Positions 33,267 to 44,429 of a stretch of DNA of 64,000 nucleotides are shown here, one piece after another (position 1 is the stretch's first letter; the number at the start of each line of letters is the position of its first letter). The position numbers and the translations under genes are program-made. Location: contig NC_073307.1 in the NCBI RefSeq assembly GCF_027595985.1, forward strand, positions 36,212,234 to 36,276,233, written 5' to 3'. Source of the stretch: Sorex araneus. Lineage: Eukaryota; Chordata; Mammalia; Eulipotyphla; Soricidae. The notes under the pieces are model-generated. The model ran no database searches, was not told the DNA's origin, and saw nothing but the letters and a program-made list of their open reading frames with translations.

Positions 33267-34712
33267 TATACGTGCATATGTCACTTCGACTATACTTTTT
33301 GGCTTTTCTGGGATATATTCCCAGCAGTGGTATTGCTGGGTCAAATGGGAGCTCAACCTCTAGTTTTTTGAGAATCGTCCATACTGTTTTCCAAAAGGGC
33401 TGAACTAGCCGGCATTCCCACCAGCAGTGTAGAAGGGTCCCTTTCTCCCCACATCCTCTCCAACAGCGGTTGCTTTTGTTCTTTTGGATGTGTGCTAGTC
33501 TCTGTGGTGTGAGGTGGTATCTCATGGTTGTTTTGATCTGCATCTCTCTGACGACTAGTGATGTAGAGTACTTTTTCATGTGCCTTTTGGCCATTCGTAT
33601 CTCTTCCTTGGTAAAGTTTCTGTTCATTTCTTCGCCCCATTTTTTGATGGGGTTGGATGTTTTCTTCTTGTAGAGTTCAACCAGTGCTTTATATACCCTT
33701 GATATCAACCCCTTATCTGATGGGTATTGTGTAAATATCCTTTCCCATTCTGTAGATAGTCTTTGTATTCTGGTCACTGTATCTTTTGCGGTGCAGAAGC
33801 TTTTTAGTTTAATGTAGTCCCATTTGTTGATCTCTGTTTTTACTAGATTGCTTAGTTCCGTGTCATCTTTGAAGATACCTTTATCTTCAATATCCTGGAG
33901 AGTTTTGCCGACCTTGTCTTCAATGTACCTTATGGTTTGTGGTCTGATGTTGAGGTCTTTAATCCATTTTGATCTGACTTTTGTGCATGGTGTCAGGTCG
34001 AGTTCACCGCAGCACTGTTTACAATAGCCAGAATCTGGAAAAAACCCGAGTGCCCTAGAACAGATGACTGGTTGAAGAAACTCTGGTACATCTATACAAT
34101 GGAATACTATGCAGCTGTTAGAAAAAATGAGGTCATGACGTTTGCATATAAGTGGATCAACATGGAAAGTATCATGCTAAGTGAAATGAGTCAGAAAGAG
34201 AGAGACAGACATAGAAAGATTGCACTCATCTGTGGAATATAGAATAATAGACTATAAGACTAACGCCCAAGAATAGTAGAAATAAGTACCAGGAGAATGT
34301 TTCCATGGCTTGGAGGCTGGTCTCTCATTCTGGGTAACTCAGGGAAGGGACCACCAAGTAAAATGTGGTTGGAGGTCATGTGGGGGAAGGGTGAGGCGGG
34401 TGGAATACAGACTAGAGACTGAACACAATGGCCACTCAACACCTCTATTGCAAACCACAACACCTAATCAGAGAGAGAAAACAAAAGGGAATTCCCTGCC
34501 ATAGTGGCAGGGTGGGGTGGGGGGAGACGGGTCTGGGGAGGGGGGGAGGGATGTTGGGTTTACGGGTGGTGGAGAATGGGCACTGGTGAAGGGATGGGTT
34601 ATTGAACTTTGTATGGGGGAAGCATGAGCACAAAAATGTATGGATCTGTAACTGTACCCTCACGATGACTCTCTAATTAAAAATAAACTAATAAAAAAAA
34701 ATTAAAAAAAAT
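33267..34712 (+). mobile_element. L1 with inverted 5' part (copy 2), young
   Basis: 33267 to about 34007 is L1 ORF2 in antisense and still largely open (33244-33777 on -), with a typical [12 protein letters not shown]-like motif. From about 34008 to 34700 the element is in sense: the end of ORF2 (AALFTIARIW-equivalent at about 34012) and a 3' UTR with a G-rich tract and A-rich tail. The two segments are adjacent in a normal L1, so this is twin priming. TTTTTAAATACA at 33255-33266 and 34713-34724 is the target duplication. Confidence 0.9.
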
Positions 34713-34984
34713 TTTTTAAATACAAAGGAAGTAATTTCCCTTTTATCTTTCTTCAAAAATAATGACAGCCTTATAATTAACAATGTTGTAAATGCTGGCA
34801 CCTTAATAAGAACAATAAAATATTAAAACAAAACAAAAAATATTAACAACCTTTAGTACAGGATTTGTGAGAACAAAAGGTAGAGTGAAGAGATACTGAT
34901 GCTATAGCAAAATATCAATGACCAGACATATTCTATTCCTATACAGTCAATTTTTCTCCTCACATTATAAAACTCTAAGGACTA

Positions 34985-35145
34985 GAGAGAAAATAGAGAT
35001 ATTAGGCACTTGTCTTATTTGTGGTACACACAGGTTTGATCGTCAGCACACATATGGCCCCCTGAGAACTGTGAGGAGTGATCCCTGGCCACAGAACAGA
35101 GCCAGGAGTAAGTCAGCTAGGTATGACCCTCAAATGCCTCCCAAA
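34985..35145 (+). mobile_element. Diverged SOR-type SINE
   Basis: Sense: ACTAGAGAGAAAATAGAGAT head, ATATGGCCCCCTGAGAACTG and AGAGCCAGGAGTAAGTCAGC. Confidence 0.6.
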
Positions 35146-35249
35146 TTAAAATTAATGAGAAAACCCTCTAGAGCAATAGTTCTCTGTATTTTTTCATTTA
35201 TATGGATCCTCCTGGCACAACTCAGCTCTCTCTCACCCCGTTTTGAAGA

Positions 35250-35392
35250 ATGGCAATGAGGTTTCATCCAGAGGTGCTCAGGGGCTGCCAGGGCCACCAT
35301 ACCCGGTGGGCCTGGGGTTCTTGGAATTGAACCAGGATTGGGCGCATCCAAGGCAAGTGTCTGCCTTGCTGTATTATTTCTCTGGCCTCAAG
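35250..35392 (-). mobile_element. Diverged SOR-type SINE
   Basis: Antisense: CCAGAGGTGCTCAGGGGC, CTTGGAATTGAACCAGG, GCATCCAAGGCAAGTGTC, ending ATTTCTCTGGCC. Confidence 0.6.
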
Positions 35393-35534
35393 AAATCCTA
35401 AACTAAGATAGGGTTTAGAATTTCACATTATCAAATCCTAAGAGCAGCTCATTTTCTGTGGAACCAGAAAGAAATGTTTTTATAGGTACAAATCAGAATG
35501 GGAAGGAGGATTTTACTAGAATAAAAATACTTCT

Positions 35535-35610
35535 GGAGTCAATGGGTTCAGTAGTAGAGCACATGCTTTACATGTATGTGTTTGATCCCTGACACCACAA
35601 GACAAACAAG
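35535..35610 (+). mobile_element. tRNA-Ala-like SINE head
   Basis: GGTTCAGTAGTAGAGCACAT, GCTTTACATGTATG, then TTTGATCCCTGACACCACA. It keeps tRNA-Ala-type A and B box order. No body attached. Confidence 0.5.
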
Positions 35611-35619
35611 GACTCCTAA

Positions 35620-36420
35620 ATGCTTTAGATATTCTATCACCTTGATAATTACTCCTCTTTCACATTTTGTTCCCTCTTGTTGACTAATTAAAAAAACCCA
35701 CAGGTCACTATCTCTTTTCTTTAAGCGCCAAAATTATTTATGCTACTTGCCTTCATTTTCCATTCTCCCTTTCCAAACATACCCTAACTATTTTTCATCC
35801 CCAGCCGCAGAACAAGGTCAACAGCAGGACTCCTGCTTAAGAGTCCCACTTGGGACTGTCATCTGTGACATTCCCCTAGCCACAAGCTTGACTGGGAATG
35901 AGCAGGAGAGACCATGGGAGTCGAAGAGACTCAAGCTGCCCACCAAAGAATTTCTTTGCTGCTGAGAGAAAAATCACTGGAAGAGACATGTTCCTTTTCT
36001 TCAAGCAACTGTGTGTTACTGTGAAGACAGTGATTATAGCCTCTTCCCAATGAAGGATGCTGACTTGAGAAAGCAATGAGGGGGTGGGGGGGAATTGAGG
36101 GACCTACAGGTACTAAAATTCCCCTAATTTCTGTTTCTTAAGTTCCAAGTGCATCAAGTTCCTATTTTATAATTCAGCTGGGGTAAAGGTTTTCCATTCC
36201 TTGCAGCTGAAATAATACTGATATCCACAAAACATGGGTAATACAGAAGAATTGCTCAAAATATAGGTTTGTCTGATCACATCATAATTTTAGTGAGTTT
36301 CACTAAAATTGTAGTTGAAATGAATAAGGAGAAAGAAGTTGATTCATCTCTCTAACTACTGATTTAAATTAATCACCTTAAGTAGCATCTTAATTCTAAG
36401 TTTCCATTAAATACAGTATC
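35620..36420. other. Intergenic, no gene recognised
   Basis: No supported feature. Confidence 0.4.
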
Positions 36421-36423
36421 ATA

Positions 36424-36771
36424 ATAAATAATGAGTGAATTACTTGAAAAGGTGCCATTTTTTGAAAAACATTAGGATTATAAGAGATGAGAGCTTTTAG
36501 CAATCACAAAATGCCAAAGATCTTAAAGAGAATCTCAATAAAAGTATCTGTGCTTAAACTATATTTTACCTGTAATGTCCTTGAGATCCGTTTTTAAAAT
36601 ACCAATGCTGATAAGAAGTGATTAAAATACATTTCTCTGAATAATTTATATATCACATCATCAAGCAATAATTATATTGAAAAAAAGACTTCAATAACTA
36701 TTTATAGTGTCAAAAATAATCCTAATGTTTTTTAAAAAGTGGCACCTCTTCAAGTACTTCATTCATTACTT
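36424..36771. repeat. Long imperfect inverted repeat (MITE-like)
   Basis: Arm 1 (36424-36481) and arm 2 (36716-36771) are reverse complements over about 56 bp with some mismatches. Shared core: GGTGCCA(T/C)TTTTT followed by AACATTAGGATTAT. The spacer is 234 bp without coding content. An old DNA-transposon remnant is possible; I see no diagnostic target duplication. Confidence 0.7.
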
Positions 36772-36799
36772 TAAATTGATAAAACTGCTTTAAAAATAA

Positions 36800-37080
36800 A
36801 ACATCATCATCATCATCATCATAATCCTGTTGATCATCGAATTTCTCAATGGTCTCAGAAATGTCTCCAATAATCCTAGCCCTGAGATTTTAGAAGCCTC
36901 ACTTTACTTGTCCTTTCCATTGGAAAGTGCCCCATTAGAAGCTCTTTTAGGGTCAAGGGAATGAGACCCATCACTGTTACTGGTTTTGGCATATGAATAC
37001 GCCATGGGGAGTTTGTGAGGCTCTCCCATGTGGGTAGGAAACTCTCGGTTGCTTGCCAGGTTCTCCCAGAGGGAGAACTA
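36800..37080 (-). mobile_element. Variant SINE related to the CAGTGA-tailed class, with a CAT tail
   Basis: Begins with (CAT)n at about 36801-36823, then TCCTGTTGATCATCGAATTT and AATGTCTCCA. After about 110 bp of foreign-looking sequence the body resumes (CACTGTTACTGGTTTTGGCA, TTGCTTGCCAGGTTCTCCCA). The head is missing. Confidence 0.6.
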
Positions 37081-37465
37081 GGCTATAAGATGCCGCTTCC
37101 AGGAGCTTGGTTTTATAGTCTCTGGATGTTGGCCGTTGGTGGGATTACACGGTGAGGTGGGGCGGGGAGCGGTGGGGGGTGTCAGTCCCTGGGTGTGACA
37201 GCCTAGGTACTGGAAAATGGGGAATCTGGGTGGAAGAGGCCCAGTCTCAATATGAGCAGGCTTGGAGTTCTCAGCCCTGGGTCCCACACACCTGGGTTCC
37301 TCTTGCCCCCATGCCTGACTGTCTTCCCCAGGGTCCCTTGGAGGGGGTGGGCTTAAATTTCCCTCCACATCCTGAGCAGAGCTCTCAAGGCCAAAGACTT
37401 CCGGAGCCTAGCCACAGCCATGCTCAAGGCCCCTCTCTATATGTTCGACGAGCCTCACACATGAA
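37080..37465 (+). repeat. Single copy related to the ~378-bp GC-rich unit
   Basis: GC-rich block ending GCCATGCTCAAGGCCCCTCT, GACGAGCCTCACACATGAAG and an AAAATAAAACT tail. This parallels the ends of both tandem units near 18.6 and 19.0 kb. Confidence 0.55.
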
Positions 37466-37604
37466 GGAAAAATAAAACTAAGATTATAAAAAATAAAAAT
37501 AGGTCAGTTTTTAAAATAGGAAAATTCATTTATTTTCAATTTCGTGAAATTATTTCATTTTTTTCCTGTAACTTGCATGTCAAAATATCAGTATCTTGGA
37601 GCTA

Positions 37605-37750
37605 GAGAGATAGTAATGAGAGCAGGATGCTTGCCTTGCATAGGCCAACTGAGTCAATCCCTGAATCCCACAGGGTCCCTTAAGTTCACCACTCATCCAG
37701 GAGTGCAGAGCCAGGAGTAATCTCCAAGAACTTCTAGGTGTGACCAAAAA
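37605..37750 (+). mobile_element. Diverged SOR-type SINE
   Basis: Sense: GGAGCTAGAGAGATAGTAAT head, ATGCTTGCCTTGCATAGGCC, GCAGAGCCAGGAGTAATCTC and AGGTGTGACC. Confidence 0.75.
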
Positions 37751-37785
37751 CACAAAAAAGGAAAACTTAAAAATATATATATCTT

Positions 37786-37945
37786 GGGGCTGAAATGATA
37801 GCACAGCAGGTAGGGCGTTTGCCTTGCACGCGGACGACCCGGGTTCGAATCCCAGCATCCCATATGGTTTCCCGAGCACCACCAGGAGTAATTCGTGAGT
37901 GCATGTGCATGAGCCAGGAGTGACCCCTGTGCATCGCCAGGTGTG

Positions 37946-37950
<5 letters not shown>
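37786..37950 (+). mobile_element. SOR-type SINE (A-tailed class)
   Basis: Near-consensus sense copy with GGGTTCGAATCCC and CCAGGTGTGACCC. The tail has been replaced by (AT)n. The flanking ATATATATATCTT on both sides is the likely target duplication. Confidence 0.93.

Positions 37951-38000
<50 letters not shown>
37951..38000. repeat. (AT)n microsatellite
   Basis: About 24 AT units with one C interruption, grown from the SINE tail or its AT-rich target. Confidence 0.95.
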
Positions 38001-38004
38001 CTTA

Positions 38005-39300
38005 AAGGAATGGGGGAAAGTTGTATGGGATAAAAAACTAACATGAGGATGGTCATATGATAATTTCTTGGGGGAAATATAGTTGCATTGGAAATATATT
38101 TTTGAAAATGGCTTAGGTGCTAAAATAATTATGGAACACCTGTGTAACATTTTAACTGAAACATTTCTGCCTTTCAAAGATGCTTAGATGCTTAGTTGAG
38201 GATTTTCAATGCTTTCCATCATACTCAGCAATATATTTTTAGGCTACATAGTCACAAGAACTCTGCCTTCTATCCTCTATTATTCACTTATATTTAATTT
38301 TCTAGATTAATAGATTCCCACATATTATACTACCATGTGGATACAGAGAAATTAAAGTATTCGGGCTAGCTGAATATTGATCATCTAGATTTAAATGGAT
38401 TTTTATTTTGCTGACACAAGAAAGGAGAAAGAAACTGTAATGCCAAAACAGAAAGCTCTTAAACTCTTAAAGCTCTTAAACTAAGGTAAAATGTATTAAA
38501 TTAACTATTTTTATATGTGTATATAGAGGTTCATGTTTGAGATTTTAGAACAGAAAGTAGTATCTGAAAAGGTTTAAACATTAATATGAGCTGATCTTTA
38601 GGTTCTGTTCCCCACATTTATTTTCCAAAACTTTTGTTTTGTAAGAATGCTCAAAATGTCTCAATGGGTAAGTTTTGAATACTAAATATGATAAAGAACA
38701 TGATAGCATATCTTTGAACATAGTTATGGTTGATTGAGGGAATTGGGAGAAAAAATATATGGAATAATGTTGTCTCGTTACCAGGTATCAGATTAAAGTG
38801 TGTTGTTTGATTTTACTGGGTTCAAGATTAGTGAAAGCAAGGAATAGCTGTGAAGTCTACTTTTTTTTGTATCAAAATGATAACATTAGATACTCCTACT
38901 CATAGAATCAGGCTGAGTGGCAAGAAAGTAAATTGAAAAAAAAAAAAACAGACAAGAAACCTGACCGTATGTAAGATGAGCTCTCCTTGAGCTCCCCTCT
39001 GAGAAGCAGGGCAGGAGCTATTTGGATGGAAGAGTAACGGAATGTGTTGCAATGCACTTTCTGTACCACCTAAAAGTTTTAAATGGAAGCAAATTCAAGC
39101 TTTGGCATCTATTCTTAATTATCCTAAAATTCAGTATCTTACCACAATTTAAAAAAATCATCAGTGAACTTGACTGAACAAAGATCTACAATAAACTTAC
39201 TCAATTACTTTAAATTTAGAGGCGAAATTTCCAAGATAGGTGATGAATACAAATTTGGGGGTTTAAAATATGAAGAAACTCCTAGGATTCTTATGGTACT
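38005..39300. other. Intergenic, no gene recognised
   Basis: About 1.3 kb of AT-rich sequence without a supported feature. Confidence 0.45.
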
Positions 39301-39316
39301 GTCTGCTTCTGTTTTA

Positions 39317-40116
39317 TTTTATTTATTTATTTATTTATTTTTATTTATTTTATTGAATCACCATGAGAAAAAAAAACTACAAAGCTTTCAGGTGTAAGTC
39401 TCAGTCATACAATGATTGAACCCTCATCCCTTCACCAGTGCACATGTTCCACCACCAAGAACCCCAATATACCCCCCTCCCACCCAGCCCCCACCTAAGT
39501 AGCTAATGATCTTAATTTTATTCTCTATACTTTGAATACATTCATTATTTCAATAGAGAACTCACTATTATTGTTTGGAATTTTCCCCCAATAGTCAGGC
39601 CTGCTGAAAAGGCATCATTCAATAATTTCTTTTCATTGCTGAGAATGAAGATTTTATGAGCTCGTGGCTGCGCGGTTTGGGATTTTTGATATTTTAATTC
39701 AGTTCACAGTGTAGATGCAGGTTTGTAAGAAGCCGCTCTGGGTGCCAAAATGGGTTAGAAGACCTCTTGGATCATAGTCTGTACAAGCAGAGGGTCTGTT
39801 TCGAGAGCAGCAGCTCCAGATCTTTTCTGGGCTGAGGGCGTGCCGGTACTACCCCCATCCCATGATCGCGTATGAACCACAGCATTGCAAAGTTCCTACC
39901 TCTGGGTGGAAGTCTTAGGGGGTGGCTCTCGCCACGTGGATGATGCCGCTGCCGCCATTTTCCGAGCAGAAAAACAGGGTAGAAAGGGAAAATCCCTCCC
40001 CGGGCGGCACATAGTCGTAGTACAGCTCACAGTCTAGATGCATGTCTGTAAGAAGCCTCTCTGGGTGCCAAAATGAGTTAGAAGACCTCTTGGATCATAG
40101 TCTGTACGAGCAGAGG
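39317..40116 (-). mobile_element. 800-bp ORF-less L1-like element with duplicated 5' segment
   Basis: Bounded by a perfect 16-bp target duplication, GTCTGCTTCTGTTTTA, at 39301-39316 and 40117-40132. Read on -, it starts with a ~103-bp segment (complement of 40023-40116), then a GC-rich stretch with GAAAATGGCGGCAGCGGC. A second copy of the 103-bp segment follows (complement of about 39700-39802), then about 140 bp of AT-rich sequence. It ends in an L1 3' UTR and A-rich tail. No ORF1 or ORF2 sequence is present. The full-length appearance suggests a non-autonomous element mobilised by L1, not a truncated L1. Confidence 0.8.
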
Positions 40117-40204
40117 GTCTGCTTCTGTTTTAATTTGGTTTAAAAAATAGGAGATAATACAACAGAAGTATAAAACTTGATGAATGAGTAGAAAGTTAAG
40201 AGAC

Positions 40205-40250
40205 TGGAGAGATAATACAGGGGATAAGGCACCCACCCCTTAAAAACAAT
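40205..40250 (+). mobile_element. SINE head fragment
   Basis: GACTGGAGAGATAATACAGG then GATAAGGCACCCACCC resembles a SOR head only. Confidence 0.4.
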
Positions 40251-40739
40251 AGAAAGTTAACAGCTAAATTAAACAAAATAATAAAACTTTTAACTTCAAA
40301 TAAATGATAAGAAATTGTTCAAAAATTTGATGAATTTATTCTAGAGGACATTAGTTAAACTGATTAAATCAGGTTTGGTTTAGAGTCCATCAACAGATTA
40401 AAATCCAGGATAGTTCCATGATTTTTTTTCAACAAGTAATTATTAAATATCTGGTGAGTGGCAAGCACTATCCTAGACTTCAGGGATAGAGAGTTAAAAA
40501 AAAAGTTTGCTGAATCAGGGAACTTTAATTACTAGATTGTACTTCACTGGCATTTGTGATGTTGACATAATTGATGACTTGCTAATTTAAACAACTTTCT
40601 GGGATGCACTGTATCAAAACAGCGTTAAAATTCCCAACAATAAAATTACCAACAAACACTCCCACCTCCCACATCCCCAGTCATGTAAACTCATTGGCTC
40701 TGTCTTACAGATTCACAGCGAATCTTCAAAGAGCTGTAA

Positions 40740-41545
40740 GCCAAACAGCTAAAATTTGAGGGTACACAGTCTTGCATCTTGTGGTTGAAAACTGTGGGGT
40801 GCTCCGGGGAGGGGGGAGTTCAAGCCCCCGTCCTACCAAAGTGCCAGCAACCATACCCACACCCCACAGTCACCACCATGCCAGTGGCCCAACTTCACTG
40901 CTTCAAAACTAATTTCTGCAGAAAAGCCAAGTTGAAGAAAATTCCAGACATACCGGTTTTCAGGCTGAAAACTCCGATGTCTTCTGGAAGTGGGAGAGGG
41001 CAACCTCCCTCCCTCCCCATACTTCCGGATGCTTCAGCAGCCACACCCCACATCTCACAGCTGCTGTCATGTAAACTGATTGGCCTAGTTGTTTGGTTTT
41101 GAAGTTCCTGGAGCTTGTAGCCACATAGGCTGCCACCATAGGAAACCTCTGACACCTCCTACTGACAGCCCAGTAGGAGCACACCAAATCAGATGAAAAA
41201 GTAGCATAGAAGTCAGTTAAGCTCAGTAAACAAAAACAGTAACACAGAAAACTCAACTAACAACAGCTTAGTAAACCTTCAGAGAATGATTCATGACCCC
41301 ACTGTGAGATATGATTCTCACAAAAAGTTTTTTTTAACTGAAGTATTTTTTAATAATACCACTAGCCATTTAGTTGTAAAAAGCAGTGTAAAATAAATTA
41401 TTTTGTGCCTGCTAAGGGGGCAGGTGGAAAACTGGGGAGACTGGTGGAGATAAGGTCACACTGGTGTTGGCGTTAAAACACTGAATGCCCAAAACAACCA
41501 TATTATGAACAACTCTGTAAACTGTGGTATTTAAATAAAGTATAC
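40740..41545 (+). mobile_element. ORF-less L1-like element, copy 2
   Basis: GC-rich 5' part with repeated CCACCATGCCAG-type blocks, then GTAGGAGCACACCAAATCAG. This matches, in order, AGTAGCACACCAGATTGG of the 12.7-13.5 kb copy. It ends in an L1-style tail with GGTGTTGGCGTTAAAACACT and TATTATGAACAACTCTGTAA. No ORF2 in between. Confidence 0.5.
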
Positions 41546-41877
41546 AGAGTAAATAAGAAAATCACTAACAAAGAAGTGAAAAATATGTCTTTTTAACCAT
41601 AATCTGCTGAATAAACATAGTTTTGGTGCATTCATTCATATTCCTTGATAAAGACAACAGAAACAGGCTTGTTAGTAACATTGTATGCTGGTGAACAAGA
41701 TTTCAATAGCTTATGTCTTGAGACAGTCCAAATGTTACTTAAGTGAGAATTGCTAGAACTGGCAGGCAAACAAATACTTTAAAAAATATTTTTAAATGAC
41801 TCTCATTGCGTCTCTAAAGATTTATTTAAATTATACAGAGGCTAAAATATTTTTTTTCTTAAGAAATACTTTTTGGA

Positions 41878-42020
41878 GGGGCCACACCTGGCAGCAGTCA
41901 GTGATCACTCCCAGTAGAGTTTGGTGACCATATGTGATGCCTGGGATCATTATATGTCAGACTGGTTGCATACAAGGCAAGCTCTTTATCAGGTTATCAG
42001 GTGTACTCTCTCTCTAGCCC
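41878..42020 (-). mobile_element. Diverged SOR-type SINE
   Basis: Antisense: GGGCCACACCTGGCAGCAGT, GTGACCATATGTGATGCC, ACAAGGCAAGCTC and the CTCTCTAGCCC end. Confidence 0.6.
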
Positions 42021-42346
42021 TTATATTTTTTCTTTTAAATACTCTATACCATCTCTAATGGAATAACAATCTTCTTTGCTTCTCAAGCTTCTTACAGTAT
42101 GACCAAGGAGAACATTAATGAAATACAGAAATCTAATAGTATATTCTGTCTTCTTCCCACCCACCCCCATTCCTATTTGTATTTTCCAAGGTTAACCAAC
42201 TCATGCTCATCCCTGATTGCCTACAAAATCATCAGCTTATATCATTTCAACATTTGGGGAAGATCATCATACATCTTTTCTTTCTCTCCCAATTCAATAA
42301 ATTAATTTGCTTTTTTCTTTTAATTTCTGAAAAACTTATTTAAAAA

Positions 42347-42508
42347 CTTTTTTTTTGGTTTTGGTGATGCACCAGGTTTTACTCCTGGCTCTGTACTCAG
42401 GAATTACACCTGGTGGTGCTCTGAGGACCATATGGAATGCTAGAGATTGAACCCAAGTTGGCTGCGTGCAAGGCAAGCACCCTACCTGCTGTACTATCAT
42501 TCTGGCCC
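42347..42508 (-). mobile_element. SOR-type SINE, moderately diverged
   Basis: Antisense: TTACTCCTGGCTCTGTACTC, GGACCATATGGAATGC, GTGCAAGGCAAGCACCC, ending CTATCATTCTGGCCCC. Confidence 0.85.
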
Positions 42509-42534
42509 CTAAAAAGCTTTTAAAGAAGTTTCTG

Positions 42535-42690
42535 CTGAGAGAGTAGAGAGGGTCAAATACATGCCTTGCATAAAGCAGAGCCCAGTTTGATCCCCAGCAT
42601 TGCACAACAGTCTGAGCACAGAACAAGGAGTGGCCTCCACAGAAACAAGGGTTGTGATCCTCCCAGACCCCAAAATAAAAGTTTCTAAAG
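42535..42690 (+). mobile_element. Old SINE remnant
   Basis: Sense: GAGAGAGTAGAGAGGG head, CATGCCTTGCATAAAGCAGA, TTTGATCCCCAGCATTGCAC and GAGCACAGAACAAGGAG. Confidence 0.5.
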
Positions 42691-42699
42691 TCAAATAAA

Positions 42700-43150
42700 T
42701 AATGTTTCTTACTATATCAAAAAATGACTAGTGAAGTCTAAACTTCACTAGAAGACTCAGCCATATTTCCTGATCTGTACCCATTTGTGTGCCCCAGCCC
42801 TCTCCAATTGGAAGAATTATTATTGATCATCAAATGGGTCAGATCTACGTTTAACATTGCTATAAACTGCATTTTATTTGACAAAAATTTATAGACCCAT
42901 CAGTACAAATTGAATCAAGGCACTCTTTTGGGCTCTAGTAATATGACAGTGAACATAATGGAACTTGCACTTGCCGATTTTGGGGAGCTGGTAATTATGT
43001 ACATGTGGTCAATGTTAAGATAAGCCAACCAACGCCAATATGGCAGATTTTTCACCTGAACTAACTGCATTTACCTGGGATTCAACTCTTTTCTGGGACC
43101 TGCATCAGTTTTATGATTAAACGCAATTAACATTTGTAATAAATTACAGG
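42700..43150. other. Intergenic, no gene recognised
   Basis: No supported feature. Confidence 0.4.
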
Positions 43151-43151
43151 G

Positions 43152-44385
43152 CCCACGTCGTCTATAAGTTGTTCACTCGTGTCATCCTGAATAGAATAGG
43201 CAGAACACTAGAAAAGGACAACCATGCGAGCAAGCTGGGTTCCGGAAAAGATTCAGCACCATCGACTATATCCACACAGTGACCAAGCTCATTGAATTTT
43301 CGCGAGAGTTCAAGATGCCACTCTGTCTAACGTTCATTGATTTAAAGAAGGTCTTTGATTTTGTTGAGACTGAAGCAGTTATCGAAGCCCTAGGCAAACA
43401 GGGCATTTAAACTCAGTACATCAAGATTCTCCTTGAGCTGTATTACGGATTCACCACCAGGATCTACCATTCTACAAGGAAGTGATCATTGACATAAAGA
43501 GGGCTTTGGCAGGATGATACCATTTCACCAAAACTCTTCAGTGCCACCCTCAAGAACATCATGTGATGACTGGAATGGAAAAGAATGGGAGTGAAGATAG
43601 ACAGTCGGCAACTACACCACCTCCACTTCGTTAATGACATCGTTCTCATAACACCAAACATTAGTCAACAGCACAAATGCTGGCTGACTTCGACCGCGAG
43701 TGTGGAAACGTTTGACTGCAGCTGAATCTCAGCAAAACAGTGTTCATGAAAAACAAAGTAGTCCCTGACATTCCATTTGCTATCAATGGAACAAACATTT
43801 CTGAATGCAGCAGCCATATGTACCTGGGCCAAGAACTCAACATGAGGAATGACTTGGCGCTAGAACTGCCCAGGAGGAAGAGAGCAGCTTAGAACGCCTT
43901 CAAGAAGCATCGAAGAAGTGGTTAAGAGGACAAAGAACCTTTGGCTCCTGGCACATCTTTTTGACTCCACCATTCTTCCTGCACTAACATATGCCTCAGA
44001 GACCTGGGCCCTACAAAAACAGGATAAGAACGCTATTCGTGTATCCCAAAGAGGAACTGAAAGAGCTACGCTTGGAGTATCGTGTTTCACTCAAGTGAGA
44101 GAAGGAATCCGGAGTTCCAAACTCTGTCAACGATCAAGAATCAGGGATGCTGTCTTATCTGCCAAGGTGTCAAAAATCAGATGGTCCGGACACATAATGC
44201 GATTCAGAGATAAACGCCGGACTAGAGACTTTACCCACTGGAATTCCATGGGACGTCAAAAGACCACGTGGCTGCCCACCAACGAGATGGTCAGACTTGT
44301 TTGTCAAAACTCTGAACAGTGTAAGGCTCTTCCTGTTCCTGGAGCAAGCAGATATCATGCTAACGACAACTTTAGCATGTTATTA
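43152..44385 (+). mobile_element. RTE-clade LINE reverse-transcriptase fragment, inactivated
   Basis: Across shifting frames the translation gives a non-LTR reverse transcriptase of RTE type. Motifs in order: VVYKLFTRVILNRI near 43160; PLCLTFIDLKK (RT palm) near 43320-43350; HFVNDIVLITP (the catalytic box) near 43624-43655; LQLNLSKTVF near 43718; ALTYASETWALQKQ near 43980; and IRWSGHIMRF near 44177. The first catalytic Asp codon of the FxDD box is AAT (Asn). Internal stops and several frameshifts are present, and the endonuclease part is missing. The 3' end is lost near 44385. The longest open part is 43918-44394. Confidence 0.9.
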
Positions 44386-44429
44386 GGACAGTAACATCAA
44401 TCTCCTCATACTCCAAGGATTTTTTTCAT

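Noticed and set aside
33244-33777. A functional 177-codon minus-strand gene
   Set aside because: It is the C-terminal part of L1 ORF2 lying in the inverted half of a 5'-truncated L1, without a start context or promoter of its own.
43918-44394. A host gene of 158 codons
   Set aside because: It is one open stretch of a decayed RTE reverse transcriptase; neighbouring domains continue in other frames.
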